A stretch of 16,223 bases of DNA, taken from NCBI GenBank assembly GCA_934623455.1, contig CAKTVK010000044.1, forward strand, positions 1-16,223, read 5' to 3'. The DNA is from an uncultured Eggerthellaceae bacterium (GTDB taxonomy: Bacteria; Actinomycetota; Coriobacteriia; Coriobacteriales; Eggerthellaceae). Positions 7,404 to 14,493 of the stretch are shown here, one piece after another (the first letter of the stretch is position 1; each line of letters opens with the position of its first letter). A program made the position numbers and the translations under genes. The notes under the pieces were generated by a model that was not told the origin of the DNA, made no database searches, and saw only the letters and a list, made by a program, of their open reading frames with translations.

Positions 7404-7775
7404 TTATTTGGGGCGCTTAGCTCCATAGCGGCTGCGAGCCTGACGACGCTTATCAACTGCGTTGCAGTCCAAAGCTGCGCGGATGACCTTGTAACGAACA
7501 CCAGGAAGGTCCTTTACACGACCGCCGCGGATAAGCACCATGCTGTGCTCCTGCAGGTTGTGGCCAATACCGGGGATATAGGCCGTTACTTCCATTCCGT
7601 TTACCAGACGTACACGGCAAACCTTACGAAGAGCGGAGTTCGGCTTCTTAGGGGTGGTAGTGTAAACACGAGTACACACGCCACGCTTCTGCGGGTTACC
7701 CTTCAGTGCCGGGGTCTTCTTCTTGTCGACCGTCTTCTGGCGTCCTTTACGGACCAGTTGGTTGATAGTAGGCAA
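7404..7775 (-). CDS. rpsL: 30S ribosomal protein S12
   Basis: A 123-residue decoding-centre protein. The family start MPTINQLVRKGR, TTTPKKPNSALRKVCRVRL and GGRVKDLPGVRYKVIRAALD are all present. The lysines of PKKPNSALRK and of VKDLPG, the usual sites of streptomycin-resistance changes, have the wild-type form, so no S12-based resistance is expected. The Asp of KDLPG is the residue methylthiolated by RimO in E. coli. First gene of the str-S10 unit; AAGGAG lies a rather long 12 nt before the ATG, next to a leader hairpin. Confidence 0.98.
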   Translation of the reverse strand: MPTINQLVRKGRQKTVDKKKTPALKGNPQKRGVCTRVYTTTPKKPNSALRKVCRVRLVNGMEVTAYIPGIGHNLQEHSMVLIRGGRVKDLPGVRYKVIRAALDCNAVDKRRQARSRYGAKRPK

Positions 7776-8011
7776 AGCGATTCTCCTTCTTTTTCACCCA
7801 GCAGCTTGATTTCAAGCCGCTCAACCTTTAGGGACTTCATCCTGAAGCCCTGCCAATAATTTCGAGCTGTGTCTTTTCGCCCTCGTGAGTTAGGCGAAAA
7901 CGAGCTCCCTACCTGCCCTTTTGCGCTTCGTGAGATTTTCGCGCCGGGGCATTTTTTCGGGTGCGCTCAGCTGTTGCGCACACGAAGCAACGTCTTCTCA
8001 TAAAGACGCGA
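7776..8011 (-). promoter_or_regulatory. Long structured 5' leader of the str-S10 unit
   Basis: If transcription starts near 8011, the rpsL leader is about 235 nt and contains a series of hairpins, in order: CGTCTT/AAGACG (8008-7991), GTGCGC/GCGCAC (7981-7961), a two-part stem AGCTC/GAGCT plus GGCGAAAA/TTTTCGCC (7907-7864), GGGCTTCA/TGAAGTCCC (7850-7831, one bulge) and GCGGCUUG/CAAGCUGC (7820-7801, with a G-U pair). The last one lies just ahead of the ribosome site. No T run follows any of them, so translational autoregulation by a ribosomal protein is more likely than attenuation; this is inference. Confidence 0.5.
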
Positions 8012-8017
8012 GGATGC

Positions 8018-8046
8018 AATTTAAAGGATAAAATGCAGCTTGTCAA
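8018..8046 (-). promoter_or_regulatory. Promoter of the rpsL-rpsG-fusA-rpsJ-rplC-rplD-rplW unit
   Basis: On the minus strand a perfect TTGACA (8046-8041) and TAAATT (8023-8018) are separated by 17 bp. The first -35 match in the region upstream of rpsL and the AT-rich spacer make this the strongest sigma-70-type promoter of the window. Predicted start near 8011. Confidence 0.75.
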
Positions 8047-8380
8047 ACGCCACGTGTCCGGGCGTGTCTATATTCCCATTTTCTGCACATTTGAGAAAGG
8101 CGGAAGGCGGGCTGCGAGCGCTCCTGACGCAACAAAAGTGACCTGCGCACGCGAAGGCAGCGGACCGAGGGCACGCGTGACGAAAGGAATTCGAGCGAAG
8201 GCGGCAAGCGCAATCACGTAAACACAACGAGCAAGGCGAATAGGCGCAGAAACAACCGCCCACGCGCGCACCCACGCGCAGCCGCTTCGACCCCGGATGC
8301 ACTGGTGCGGACAGGCCCCACCCACGCGCAGACGCAGCCGCCTCAACCCACAGACGCCACCGCGTCACCGCCCCCCTAGA
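8047..8380. other. Non-coding GC-rich spacer between rpmE terminator and str promoter
   Basis: No convincing gene. Open frames here lack ribosome sites and have low-complexity composition. A 16-bp direct repeat (CACCCACGCGCAG-CG, one mismatch) is at 8269-8284 and 8319-8334. Confidence 0.4.
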
Positions 8381-8417
8381 AAGAAAATCGCCCTCGGGCG
8401 CAAACCCAAGGGCGATT
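8381..8417 (-). terminator. Rho-independent terminator of rpmE
   Basis: Minus-strand arms AATCGCCCT (8417-8409) and AGGGCGATT (8394-8386) pair fully and the stem continues with CCC/GGG (8407-8405 with 8398-8396) after one mismatch, closing on a six-base loop. TTTTCTTTCT follows. It starts 27 bp after the rpmE stop. Confidence 0.88.
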
Positions 8418-8443
8418 CCAGATGCAAGATTGTCTGTCGAGAT

Positions 8444-8860
8444 TTACTCGGCAGCAACTTCCTCTGCCGGTGCAGCCTCTTCAGCAGGAGCAGCTTCTTC
8501 AGCAACAGCCTGCTCGGCAGCCTTAGCAGCGTAAGCAGCAGCACGCTCTGCCTTAGCAGCAGCCTTAGCCTCGCGCTCGGCCTTCTTTGCAGCCTCAAGT
8601 TCAGCAGCCTTTGCAGCCTTCTCTGCCTTCTTTGCGGCCTCACGCTGAGCAACCATATCCTTTGCAGAACCGAACTTGTCGGCAAAGCGCTGGACGCGTC
8701 CACCAGTGTCGATCAGCTTCTGCGTACCCGTGAAGAACGGATGGCAGGCACTGCAGATATCAACCCTGAGTTCAGGCTTGGTAGAACGGGTGACGAACGT
8801 GTTTCCGCAGGTGCAGCGAACGGTGCACTCCACGTAATCCGGATGAATTCCTTGCTTCAT
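8444..8860 (-). CDS. rpmE: 50S ribosomal protein L31 with long Ala/Glu/Lys C-terminal extension
   Basis: Residues 1-65 are a typical zinc-binding bL31: MKQGIHPDYVECTVRCTCGN, then RVDICSACHPFFTGTQKLIDTGGRV. Cys16, Cys18, Cys36 and Cys39 form the zinc site of the C+ type. Ordinary L31 is about 65-75 residues; this one has 138, because a helix-forming tail rich in Ala, Lys and Glu follows (KKAEKAAKAAELEAAKKAE and on), ending in an acidic AEEAAPAEE repeat. The tail has no predicted fold beyond a long charged helix. Reading frame, ribosome site (AAGGAG, 8 nt) and flanking promoter and terminator all support a real single gene. Role in the bridge between subunits is known for L31; what the tail does is unknown. 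Confidence 0.95.
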   Translation of the reverse strand: MKQGIHPDYVECTVRCTCGNTFVTRSTKPELRVDICSACHPFFTGTQKLIDTGGRVQRFADKFGSAKDMVAQREAAKKAEKAAKAAELEAAKKAEREAKAAAKAERAAAYAAKAAEQAVAEEAAPAEEAAPAEEVAAE

Positions 8861-8878
8861 TTTTGGTTCTCCTTAATG

Positions 8879-8897
8879 CCTTGGTTTCCGACCAAAG
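8879..8897 (-). promoter_or_regulatory. Hairpin in the rpmE leader
   Basis: Seven pairs CTTTGGT/ACCAAGG (one G-U) with a five-base loop lie about 20 nt before the rpmE ATG, next to its ribosome site. Could affect translation; no known L31 or zinc-responsive leader was recognised. Confidence 0.35.
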
Positions 8898-8915
8898 CTA
8901 GACATAAGCCTTGAT

Positions 8916-8943
8916 ACTTTATCACATTTTTCTCGAATAGCAA
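8916..8943 (-). promoter_or_regulatory. Putative rpmE promoter
   Basis: Minus-strand TTGCTA (8943-8938) and TAAAGT (8921-8916), 16-bp A-rich spacer, four of six matches in each box. Would start transcription near 8909, about 50 nt before rpmE, and is back to back with the MerR operon promoter. Confidence 0.5.
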
Positions 8944-9048
8944 GCGTTTTGTTTTGCGGGAAAAGAAAAAGGAGGTCGCAGAAGCCCAAGGCAAAACGGC
9001 GCCTCCCCTGATTTCCTTCCCACAGCAACCATACATGAGAAAATAGTA

Positions 9049-9079
9049 TTGACTTGCACGTTGTGTGCAGATTTATGAT
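9049..9079 (+). promoter_or_regulatory. MerR-type promoter and operator of the five-gene operon
   Basis: TTGACT (9049-9054) and TATGAT (9074-9079), five of six matches each, are separated by 19 bp instead of 17. Inside the spacer is a dyad TGCAC-GTTGT-GTGCA (9055-9069). An over-long spacer with a central dyad is the hallmark of promoters that MerR proteins switch on by DNA distortion. The regulator gene starts 23 bp downstream, so autoregulation is likely. Confidence 0.75.
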
Positions 9080-9102
9080 ATGTGTAATGAAGGAGGCAGG
9101 AA

Positions 9103-9888
9103 ATGAAGAAGCTCAGCGAGGTGTGCAAGATCACGGGTCTTTCCCGGCGCGCACTTCAGGGATACGATCAAATGGGGCTTCTGTCACCAACTGCGAAGAC
9201 CGAGGCTGGCTACTGGCTCTACGATGACGAAGCCATTAAAAAGCTCATCGTCATCAAGATCTTCACCGAAGCGGGATATACGCGTGAACACGTCAAGGAG
9301 CTTCTGGACGCCCCTGTCATCAACCTTGCGAACGAATATGACTTGCTCGTATCCGCCCTGCGCGAAGAGCAACGGCATATCGAAGGCATCATACGGACCA
9401 TCAGGCTCTTCAAAATCGAAAGTCAACTATCGGACTCAGCCCGCGCAGCCTTGCAGGAAATTGATTCCCTAGTAGCTTACGGACAACGAGATTTCTCCGC
9501 ATGCTTTGGCTCCCTTGTATCAGAGGCTTCAAAACTCGATAGCGAGCTCGATGCGTACGAGATGGAGATGTTCATGCTGTTCTGGTACAGCCTGATAGTC
9601 GTTGGTCTTGTTACGCAACGAAACGACGAAGACGCCACCAGCAACGCTATTTCGGAATGTTTCGATCATTTTCAGAGCATGATTTCCTCCTTCGACAAGG
9701 AATCGGAGGCCGAAATTGAAGAAGCTGAATATCGCGAGATGTTCGCTGATTTCGTAAGCGGCCTTGTATCGCAGAACGACACTTCCAACGCATTTGAAGA
9801 AATGTGCGGCAACGGCTCGAAAGAGCACGTAGTTAAGGCTGTACATACCTGGTGCAAGGAATCCAAGGAGACACAGAATGGACAATGA
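9103..9888 (+). CDS. MerR-family transcriptional regulator
   Basis: A 261-residue protein. Residues 1-70 are a MerR winged helix-turn-helix (LSEVCKITGLSRRALQGYDQ, GLLSPTAKTEAGYWLY, FTEAGYTREHVKELL), followed by a helical linker (about 75-110). The C-terminal 150 residues are acidic and predicted helical, with a hydrophobic stretch near 155-170 (EMFMLFWYSLIVVGLV); this effector domain resembles none I can name, and the conserved metal-binding cysteines of the MerR/ZntR type are not evident. The start has a strong AAGGAGG site. It is first in the operon and overlaps the next gene by 11 bp. Probably senses an unknown signal and controls its own operon through the 19-bp-spacer promoter. Confidence 0.88.
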   Translation: MKKLSEVCKITGLSRRALQGYDQMGLLSPTAKTEAGYWLYDDEAIKKLIVIKIFTEAGYTREHVKELLDAPVINLANEYDLLVSALREEQRHIEGIIRTIRLFKIESQLSDSARAALQEIDSLVAYGQRDFSACFGSLVSEASKLDSELDAYEMEMFMLFWYSLIVVGLVTQRNDEDATSNAISECFDHFQSMISSFDKESEAEIEEAEYREMFADFVSGLVSQNDTSNAFEEMCGNGSKEHVVKAVHTWCKESKETQNGQ

Positions 9889-10336
9889 ACTCGCAGCACC
9901 AGCGAGCATCGGAAGCATACTGAACAAAACACCTGATCCCACACGCATATCCGATCAAATCAGCTATTTCTTCATCAAGAACGTCAAACGTTGGATGGAG
10001 TGCCCCTTGTGCGGAGAAGAGATGCGTTTCAACAAAACAACGGAAGCATGGGAATGCAAGTCCGGCGACTTCTTGCTTCCGGAAAAAGAGTTTCTAGACG
10101 GCTACGTGTTCTGGTTCTGCGACCAATGCGGGTGTTTCCTGAACGTCCAGGAAGGGTTCGCCGCAGACGCTGAGCATTGGACTTGCACGGAATGCGGATT
10201 CGAGAACAACGTAACCGAAGAAAATCTGGTGGGCACTTGTCGCGAGTGCGGCAGGTTGCTGGACAATCCCGACGCAAGCCTTTGTCCCGACTGCAACGAA
10301 GCTTGGTTAGCCGCTCATCCCGAGGCCGCCCAATGA
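9878..10336 (+). CDS. Small multi-zinc-ribbon protein, function unknown
   Basis: A 152-residue soluble protein with a ladder of cysteine pairs: C42/C45 (CPLCG), C60, C81/C84 (CDQCG), C103/C106 (CTEC), C121/C124 (CREC) and C136/C139 (CPDC). Paired in order they could build two or three zinc ribbons. The intervening segments are short and acidic with many aromatic residues. I recognise no enzyme motif. AAGGAG 7 nt before the ATG supports the start; the gene overlaps the regulator by 11 bp and the next gene by 4 bp (ATGA). An adaptor or nucleic-acid/protein-binding role is inferred. Confidence 0.75.
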   Translation: MDNELAAPASIGSILNKTPDPTRISDQISYFFIKNVKRWMECPLCGEEMRFNKTTEAWECKSGDFLLPEKEFLDGYVFWFCDQCGCFLNVQEGFAADAEHWTCTECGFENNVTEENLVGTCRECGRLLDNPDASLCPDCNEAWLAAHPEAAQ

Positions 10337-10782
10337 AGGTGATTTCGCTGAAATGCCCCGAATGCTCCGCGTCGCTTAGCATAGAAGAAGGTCGCGACCA
10401 GCTGTTTTGCCAATATTGCGGGGCAAAAATCGTTCTGCAAAACGAAAACGAACGCATATACCGTCGCATTGATGAAGCCGATGTCAAGCGATCAGAGACC
10501 GAGCGCCTCATCCGTTTGAAAGAGCTTGAAATGGAAGCCGCCAAAAGAGAAGACGAAAAGGCCTCCAAACGCCTAAAAGTCAAAATATCACTGGCCTTGG
10601 TGGTGGCAGGCATCGCCATGGCGGTCTTTGGAAACTTTCTGGGCGAAGCGTCCGGAAACCCGGACTCAAGCTTCTACGCAATGTCGGTCCTCGGCCTCAT
10701 GCTCATGATGGGCGCAGGATACATTTGGTTGTTCAGCGCATGCAGCGACGATGACGAAAAGAGCAAGAAAAGGAAGAACTAG
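10333..10782 (+). CDS. Zinc-ribbon, coiled-coil, two-TM membrane protein
   Basis: 149 residues. The N-terminus is one zinc ribbon (C8, C11, C26, C29: LKCPECSASLS and LFCQYCGAKI), residues about 36-82 are a charged helix likely to form a coiled coil (many Glu, Lys, Arg), and two membrane spans follow (about 84-104 and 114-135), ending in a short basic tail (KSKKRKN). The ATG is embedded in the stop of the previous gene (ATGA), indicating translational coupling; an upstream in-frame start at 10177 would overlap that gene almost to its middle and is rejected. Probably anchors the zinc-ribbon domain at the cytoplasmic face of the membrane. Function unknown. Confidence 0.75.
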   Translation: MKVISLKCPECSASLSIEEGRDQLFCQYCGAKIVLQNENERIYRRIDEADVKRSETERLIRLKELEMEAAKREDEKASKRLKVKISLALVVAGIAMAVFGNFLGEASGNPDSSFYAMSVLGLMLMMGAGYIWLFSACSDDDEKSKKRKN

Positions 10783-10875
10783 CAGCAGGGCTCCTTGCTT
10801 GCTAGCAGATTCTACGCATATCATGTATGTAAAACCAATTACAATACGAATAGCATCTCATAAGCGGTGGTTCGA
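10783..10875 (+). other. Spacer with hairpin and weak promoter-like box
   Basis: An imperfect hairpin (CTAGCA 10779-10784 with TGCTAG 10800-10805, plus GCA/TGC and GG/CC inside) spans the stop of the previous gene but has no T run. A TACAAT box is at 10840-10845 without a recognisable -35. The gene pair downstream may therefore be read both from the operon promoter and from a weak internal start. Confidence 0.3.
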
Positions 10876-11907
10876 ATGAGTTATGTCATAGGGTCTTTCA
10901 ACATTCAGAAGCTGAACTACGACTCAACTGAAGAGACGAAAAAGAACTTCGCGCGCATTGCCCAAATCATCAAAGATGAAAAATTCGATGCTATCGCCAT
11001 CCAAGAAGTCTGTTCGGAGTCTGCTTTGAAGCGGATTCGCGGCTATCTTGGCCCTTCCTGGGACGCTGAATATCGGGAGACAAACAAGACACTCGGCAAT
11101 TCTTCCGCGCAGCTCGAAGGCTACGCCTTCATCTGGAACAACAAGCGACTAAGACTCGTGAAGGGACCCGAAGGAGACACAGCCCCAAGCAGCGTCCAAA
11201 GAATGGACGGATACTCGATCAGCAGGGATAACACTGGTGCATTTATCCACAAGGGGTCGCTTGTTCGTCCGCCCATGGTGGTAAGGCTCACCCCATCGGG
11301 ATTGCCCGGCGGTGCGCCCTTCGAACTTCGGCTGATTAACACCCATATCGCCTTCAACTCGCCCTCTATCTGCGCCGATAAATACGGGCAGAAAGAACTC
11401 AGGCTAATGGAGTTCGAGACTTTAGCGAAAGAGATATACCGCAAAGTCTCAATGAAGCGTTATGGAACCAACAAGCCCTCGTACACCGTCCTCATGGGAG
11501 ACTACAACCTTTGCCTTGCAGGGGAATCCGGCATGAACGTCCCCGAGTTCACTTGCTTCGCCGAAAACAGAACGCTGCGAACCGTTCAGCGCGACAAAAC
11601 GTCCTTGAAACAAGTGCAAGAATCGTACTCCTATCAGAACCTTAACGAGGAGAACGACAGCGACACCATGGGTGAATCGGACACAGATATTTACTCGCAA
11701 AACTACGACCACTTCTCATACGACACCGATTACGAAACCAACCAGGGCCTTTCGTTTTTAGCCACACGCGTTGAACCGCTTGCCAGTACGCGCGAATCGC
11801 TGGAACAATATCGCAAGGAAGTATCGGACCACGTCCCAATCAAGCTAGTCGTGGAGCTTAGATCAGGAATAAGGAGCCTCCTATGGAGTACACACAGGAA
11901 CAGCTGA
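10876..11907 (+). CDS. Endonuclease/exonuclease/phosphatase (EEP, DNase I-like) family protein
   Basis: A 343-residue cytosolic protein of the DNase I / exonuclease III / inositol phosphatase fold. The metal and catalytic motifs are all present: N9 in SFNIQKLN, E44 in AIQEV, H157 in INTHIAFN, D209 and N211 in MGDYNL, an NYDHF motif at 277-281 and the closing SDHVPI (D318, H319). No signal peptide or extra domain is seen, so it acts in the cytoplasm. A GTG three codons upstream also opens the frame, but GGTGG lies 5 nt before the ATG, which is chosen. The end overlaps the next gene by 25 bp. Substrate (DNA, RNA, phospholipid or nucleotide) cannot be told from sequence; the operon context fits a nuclease effector. 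Confidence 0.85.
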   Translation: MSYVIGSFNIQKLNYDSTEETKKNFARIAQIIKDEKFDAIAIQEVCSESALKRIRGYLGPSWDAEYRETNKTLGNSSAQLEGYAFIWNNKRLRLVKGPEGDTAPSSVQRMDGYSISRDNTGAFIHKGSLVRPPMVVRLTPSGLPGGAPFELRLINTHIAFNSPSICADKYGQKELRLMEFETLAKEIYRKVSMKRYGTNKPSYTVLMGDYNLCLAGESGMNVPEFTCFAENRTLRTVQRDKTSLKQVQESYSYQNLNEENDSDTMGESDTDIYSQNYDHFSYDTDYETNQGLSFLATRVEPLASTRESLEQYRKEVSDHVPIKLVVELRSGIRSLLWSTHRNS

Positions 11908-14225
11908 AGGCCGCATGCGCATTGAATCTTTGTACCGTGTCGGTGTCCCAAATCATAGATTACGACGACATCAACGTCATGGAACAGGAATACGAGGCAA
12001 TCCTCAACAACCTGAACCTTGAGCAAATGCCCAAAGACGAGGCGCTTCTCAACATCCTAAAGCAAATTCTGGATACCATCACGTTCTTCAGAATCCACGA
12101 GGTTGACAAGCAGTTTGTGGAAAGGGAATACCAGCAAAAGATGAAAAACGCCATTTGGTCGGCTGTTTCCAATGTGGGGCTTCTTGTTGCGGGTGGCAAC
12201 CCTGTCACAATGGCCGTCTCGCTTGCCTCCCAAGTCGGCATCGGCTACATGAACTACCGAAGGGTGAAGTCGGAAACAAACCTTCAGCGCGACAAGAATC
12301 GTTGGGAACTTGAGCGCACTGCTATTGAGCAATTCAACGGACTAAGAAGAGAGCTCTTCGATACCGCATGGCGCTTATCTGAAACTTACAACTTCCCTGA
12401 TAGGCTGCGACTCACCGAGCGTCAGATAACCCAATACGACAACATCCTTATGGACGGGGATCTTTTGCGAAAGTACGACCGCCTTGACACCATCAAGGAC
12501 GAGTTCGCGGCGTATCCTCCCTTCTGGTACAACTTCGGTAACACTGCCAACTCGATCGCCCGATCGGCCCTGAATTTAAGCGATGAGTCCAGGCAGGCGT
12601 ACCTTGCGCTCGCGAAGAGCCACTTTGAACAGTACCGAAAATCGAATAGTCATGCGCTCCTTCGCGAAGACCCCATCGCCGCTGCATGCGCGCTGGAGCT
12701 TGTTGATCTTCTAGACTTCGATAACGATTGCGAATATATTGGCAAGCTGCTTGAAGAGGCGGTAAGGTACTCGGGGCGGGCCAATGACGTGCTTCAGCTT
12801 GCCTCTGTTGCCTATCTCAAGATGAACGATTTCAATCGGGCCGCAAACCTTCTACGACAGCTGGTAAACGAGCAGTACAACACCGTTATGAACGCCCAAC
12901 TGCTAAGCAGCATCTACGTTGGGAAGGCAAGCGAATCGAACTCGACCGACTATATCCACCGCTACGAAGCGCTGGCAAATCAAGTTGGCGCCCAATACCT
13001 GCTCCCCTTGCCCGCCGATCAATCAGAATCGACAGGCAATGCCGCAGCGTGCTTCTTCGAGACCCAAAAGGGCATCCTCTCCGAGAAATGCCATCTGGTC
13101 ATCAGAGCCCTTCTTGGGAAATACCTGGTCAAGTTCGGCAAATTGATTCCCGTGCCCAATGTGCGACACGAGTATCCCGACGCTTACTTTCTGCCTTCGA
13201 AAGAGGCAGTGCAATCCCGCAAACATGACACCCAAAGGCTTTTCGCCAGCACAAGAGCCGCAGACGAATATCTGGAGCGTGTTGCGGAGGCAAACATCCC
13301 CTATGGAATCATAGACCTCATGAACGAACTCTTCGAAGTGAGCTGCGGCTTTTGCTTTATGAGCGAGTCCGCAAAGGAATCCGCGGCTTTCGAAATCGAA
13401 AAGGCCCTTAAAGCAAACGGGAAGAACATCAACGATTTCGCGATAAAGGCCGACCAGGGCCAGCTTAACTACCTGGATATAGAGCGCCTTCTGGATATGA
13501 AAATGGGCAATTACACCGCTAACTTCTTCACAGCCCTCACAAAAGAAGCCGACAAGTACGTTCAATCTCGTACCGAGATGCAAGATCTCGCAATAATGGA
13601 AGAGTCGCTTGAAGACTTCTGCTCCGCAAACGGACTCAGCAGCCCTTCGGAGCTTTACGAATCAACAAGGGATCAAGTTGTTGAAACCATTGCTTGCCGC
13701 CGTTTTTCGGTAAATCTCCTTGGAGACGAGACAATCGTAAAATCCCCTGATACATCGAGCGAGCAGAAGATGATGGAGCTCATTAAAGAGGCTATCCCCA
13801 CAGCGGTTCAATCGATTGCGTACGTGGATTTCTTTACGAGTGAAAGCCCCAAAAAAGAACGATATTTCCGAGCAAACGAGAAGTTGTCGAACGAGAACGG
13901 ACTAATAGCCGGCACACTTGCCATCCTGGACGACCTTGAGAAGAAAGGCGGCACTGATTTAATTTTCACAGTTCACGGCATTGTTCCGATAGTGAATGGA
14001 GCAAGGAAGAAGCTTGTTCCGTACGATAACGTTGAGTACCTTGAAGGCAAAGAGCAGTCCCTCAGATTCGGCCTGTTCGGCGTCACCTTTGCAAACAGCT
14101 CCGTAAGAATCGATAAGCTAAACCAGCTCATAAAGGATTTGTCCTCCTACGCCCCGTCCTTGCCTGAAAGCACAGATGTAATCGACAAACCAGGTTTCAA
14201 GATTCCGTTTGCCAAAAAGGAATAG
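11883..14225 (+). CDS. Large protein with glycine-rich hydrophobic segment, function unknown
   Basis: 780 residues, the largest gene of the operon. Residues 30-90 are helical and charged. Residues 90-125 form a small-residue-rich hydrophobic stretch (AIWSAVSNVGLLVAGGNPV to SQVGIGYM), like a glycine zipper that could insert in or peripherally bind a membrane. A coiled-coil stretch (130-165) follows. The middle (about 225-365) has helical repeats with a TPR-like look (DVLQLASVAYLKMNDFNRAA). The C-terminus from about 690 (DLIFTVHGIVPI, LVPYDNVEYLEG, then RFGLFGV) has the beta-rich pattern of PH-like domains in bacterial proteins, but this is only a resemblance. No nucleotide-binding motif is seen. 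AAGGAG 6 nt before the ATG supports the start, and overlap with the EEP gene implies coupled synthesis of the two. Confidence 0.75.
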   Translation: MEYTQEQLKAACALNLCTVSVSQIIDYDDINVMEQEYEAILNNLNLEQMPKDEALLNILKQILDTITFFRIHEVDKQFVEREYQQKMKNAIWSAVSNVGLLVAGGNPVTMAVSLASQVGIGYMNYRRVKSETNLQRDKNRWELERTAIEQFNGLRRELFDTAWRLSETYNFPDRLRLTERQITQYDNILMDGDLLRKYDRLDTIKDEFAAYPPFWYNFGNTANSIARSALNLSDESRQAYLALAKSHFEQYRKSNSHALLREDPIAAACALELVDLLDFDNDCEYIGKLLEEAVRYSGRANDVLQLASVAYLKMNDFNRAANLLRQLVNEQYNTVMNAQLLSSIYVGKASESNSTDYIHRYEALANQVGAQYLLPLPADQSESTGNAAACFFETQKGILSEKCHLVIRALLGKYLVKFGKLIPVPNVRHEYPDAYFLPSKEAVQSRKHDTQRLFASTRAADEYLERVAEANIPYGIIDLMNELFEVSCGFCFMSESAKESAAFEIEKALKANGKNINDFAIKADQGQLNYLDIERLLDMKMGNYTANFFTALTKEADKYVQSRTEMQDLAIMEESLEDFCSANGLSSPSELYESTRDQVVETIACRRFSVNLLGDETIVKSPDTSSEQKMMELIKEAIPTAVQSIAYVDFFTSESPKKERYFRANEKLSNENGLIAGTLAILDDLEKKGGTDLIFTVHGIVPIVNGARKKLVPYDNVEYLEGKEQSLRFGLFGVTFANSSVRIDKLNQLIKDLSSYAPSLPESTDVIDKPGFKIPFAKKE

Positions 14226-14493
14226 AAGATCACCCGCGCAGGCGCCGCTCACCGAAGCACCCGGCAAGGATGGCTTGAACGCATCCGCCCTGCCCCGCAC
14301 CGCCGCCGTTCGCGCACGACTCAACCTGCACCTCGCGCCACCGCCACCCGCACGCGAGTCGCCATCCGTATATCCCGACAACGAACGCTTCCGCATTTTG
14401 TTACAATAACGCAGGTAAGCGCTGGGAATTGCAACTCGGCTATTGTTGCTGCCCCGCGCTGGCCTGCAGTCGAATACAAGGAGGCTTGAACTC
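14226..14493 (+). promoter_or_regulatory. Intergenic region with extended -10 promoter of the SDR gene
   Basis: No gene seen. The first 170 bp are C-rich with no clear terminator for the operon. An extended -10, TGT followed by TACAAT (14399-14407), has no good -35, as is usual for that promoter type. Transcription would begin near 14414, about 80 nt before the ATG. Confidence 0.45.

Noticed and set aside
8021..8368. Open frames between the str promoter and the rpmE terminator
   Set aside because: Cys/Ala/Arg-rich translations typical of GC-rich noncoding DNA, and one runs across the strong str promoter; no ribosome site.
10177..10332. Upstream in-frame extension of the zinc-ribbon membrane protein (to 201 residues)
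   Set aside because: It would overlap a third of the previous gene, has arginine-rich nonsense composition, and the ATG at 10333 overlaps the preceding stop in the classical ATGA arrangement and begins a clean zinc ribbon.
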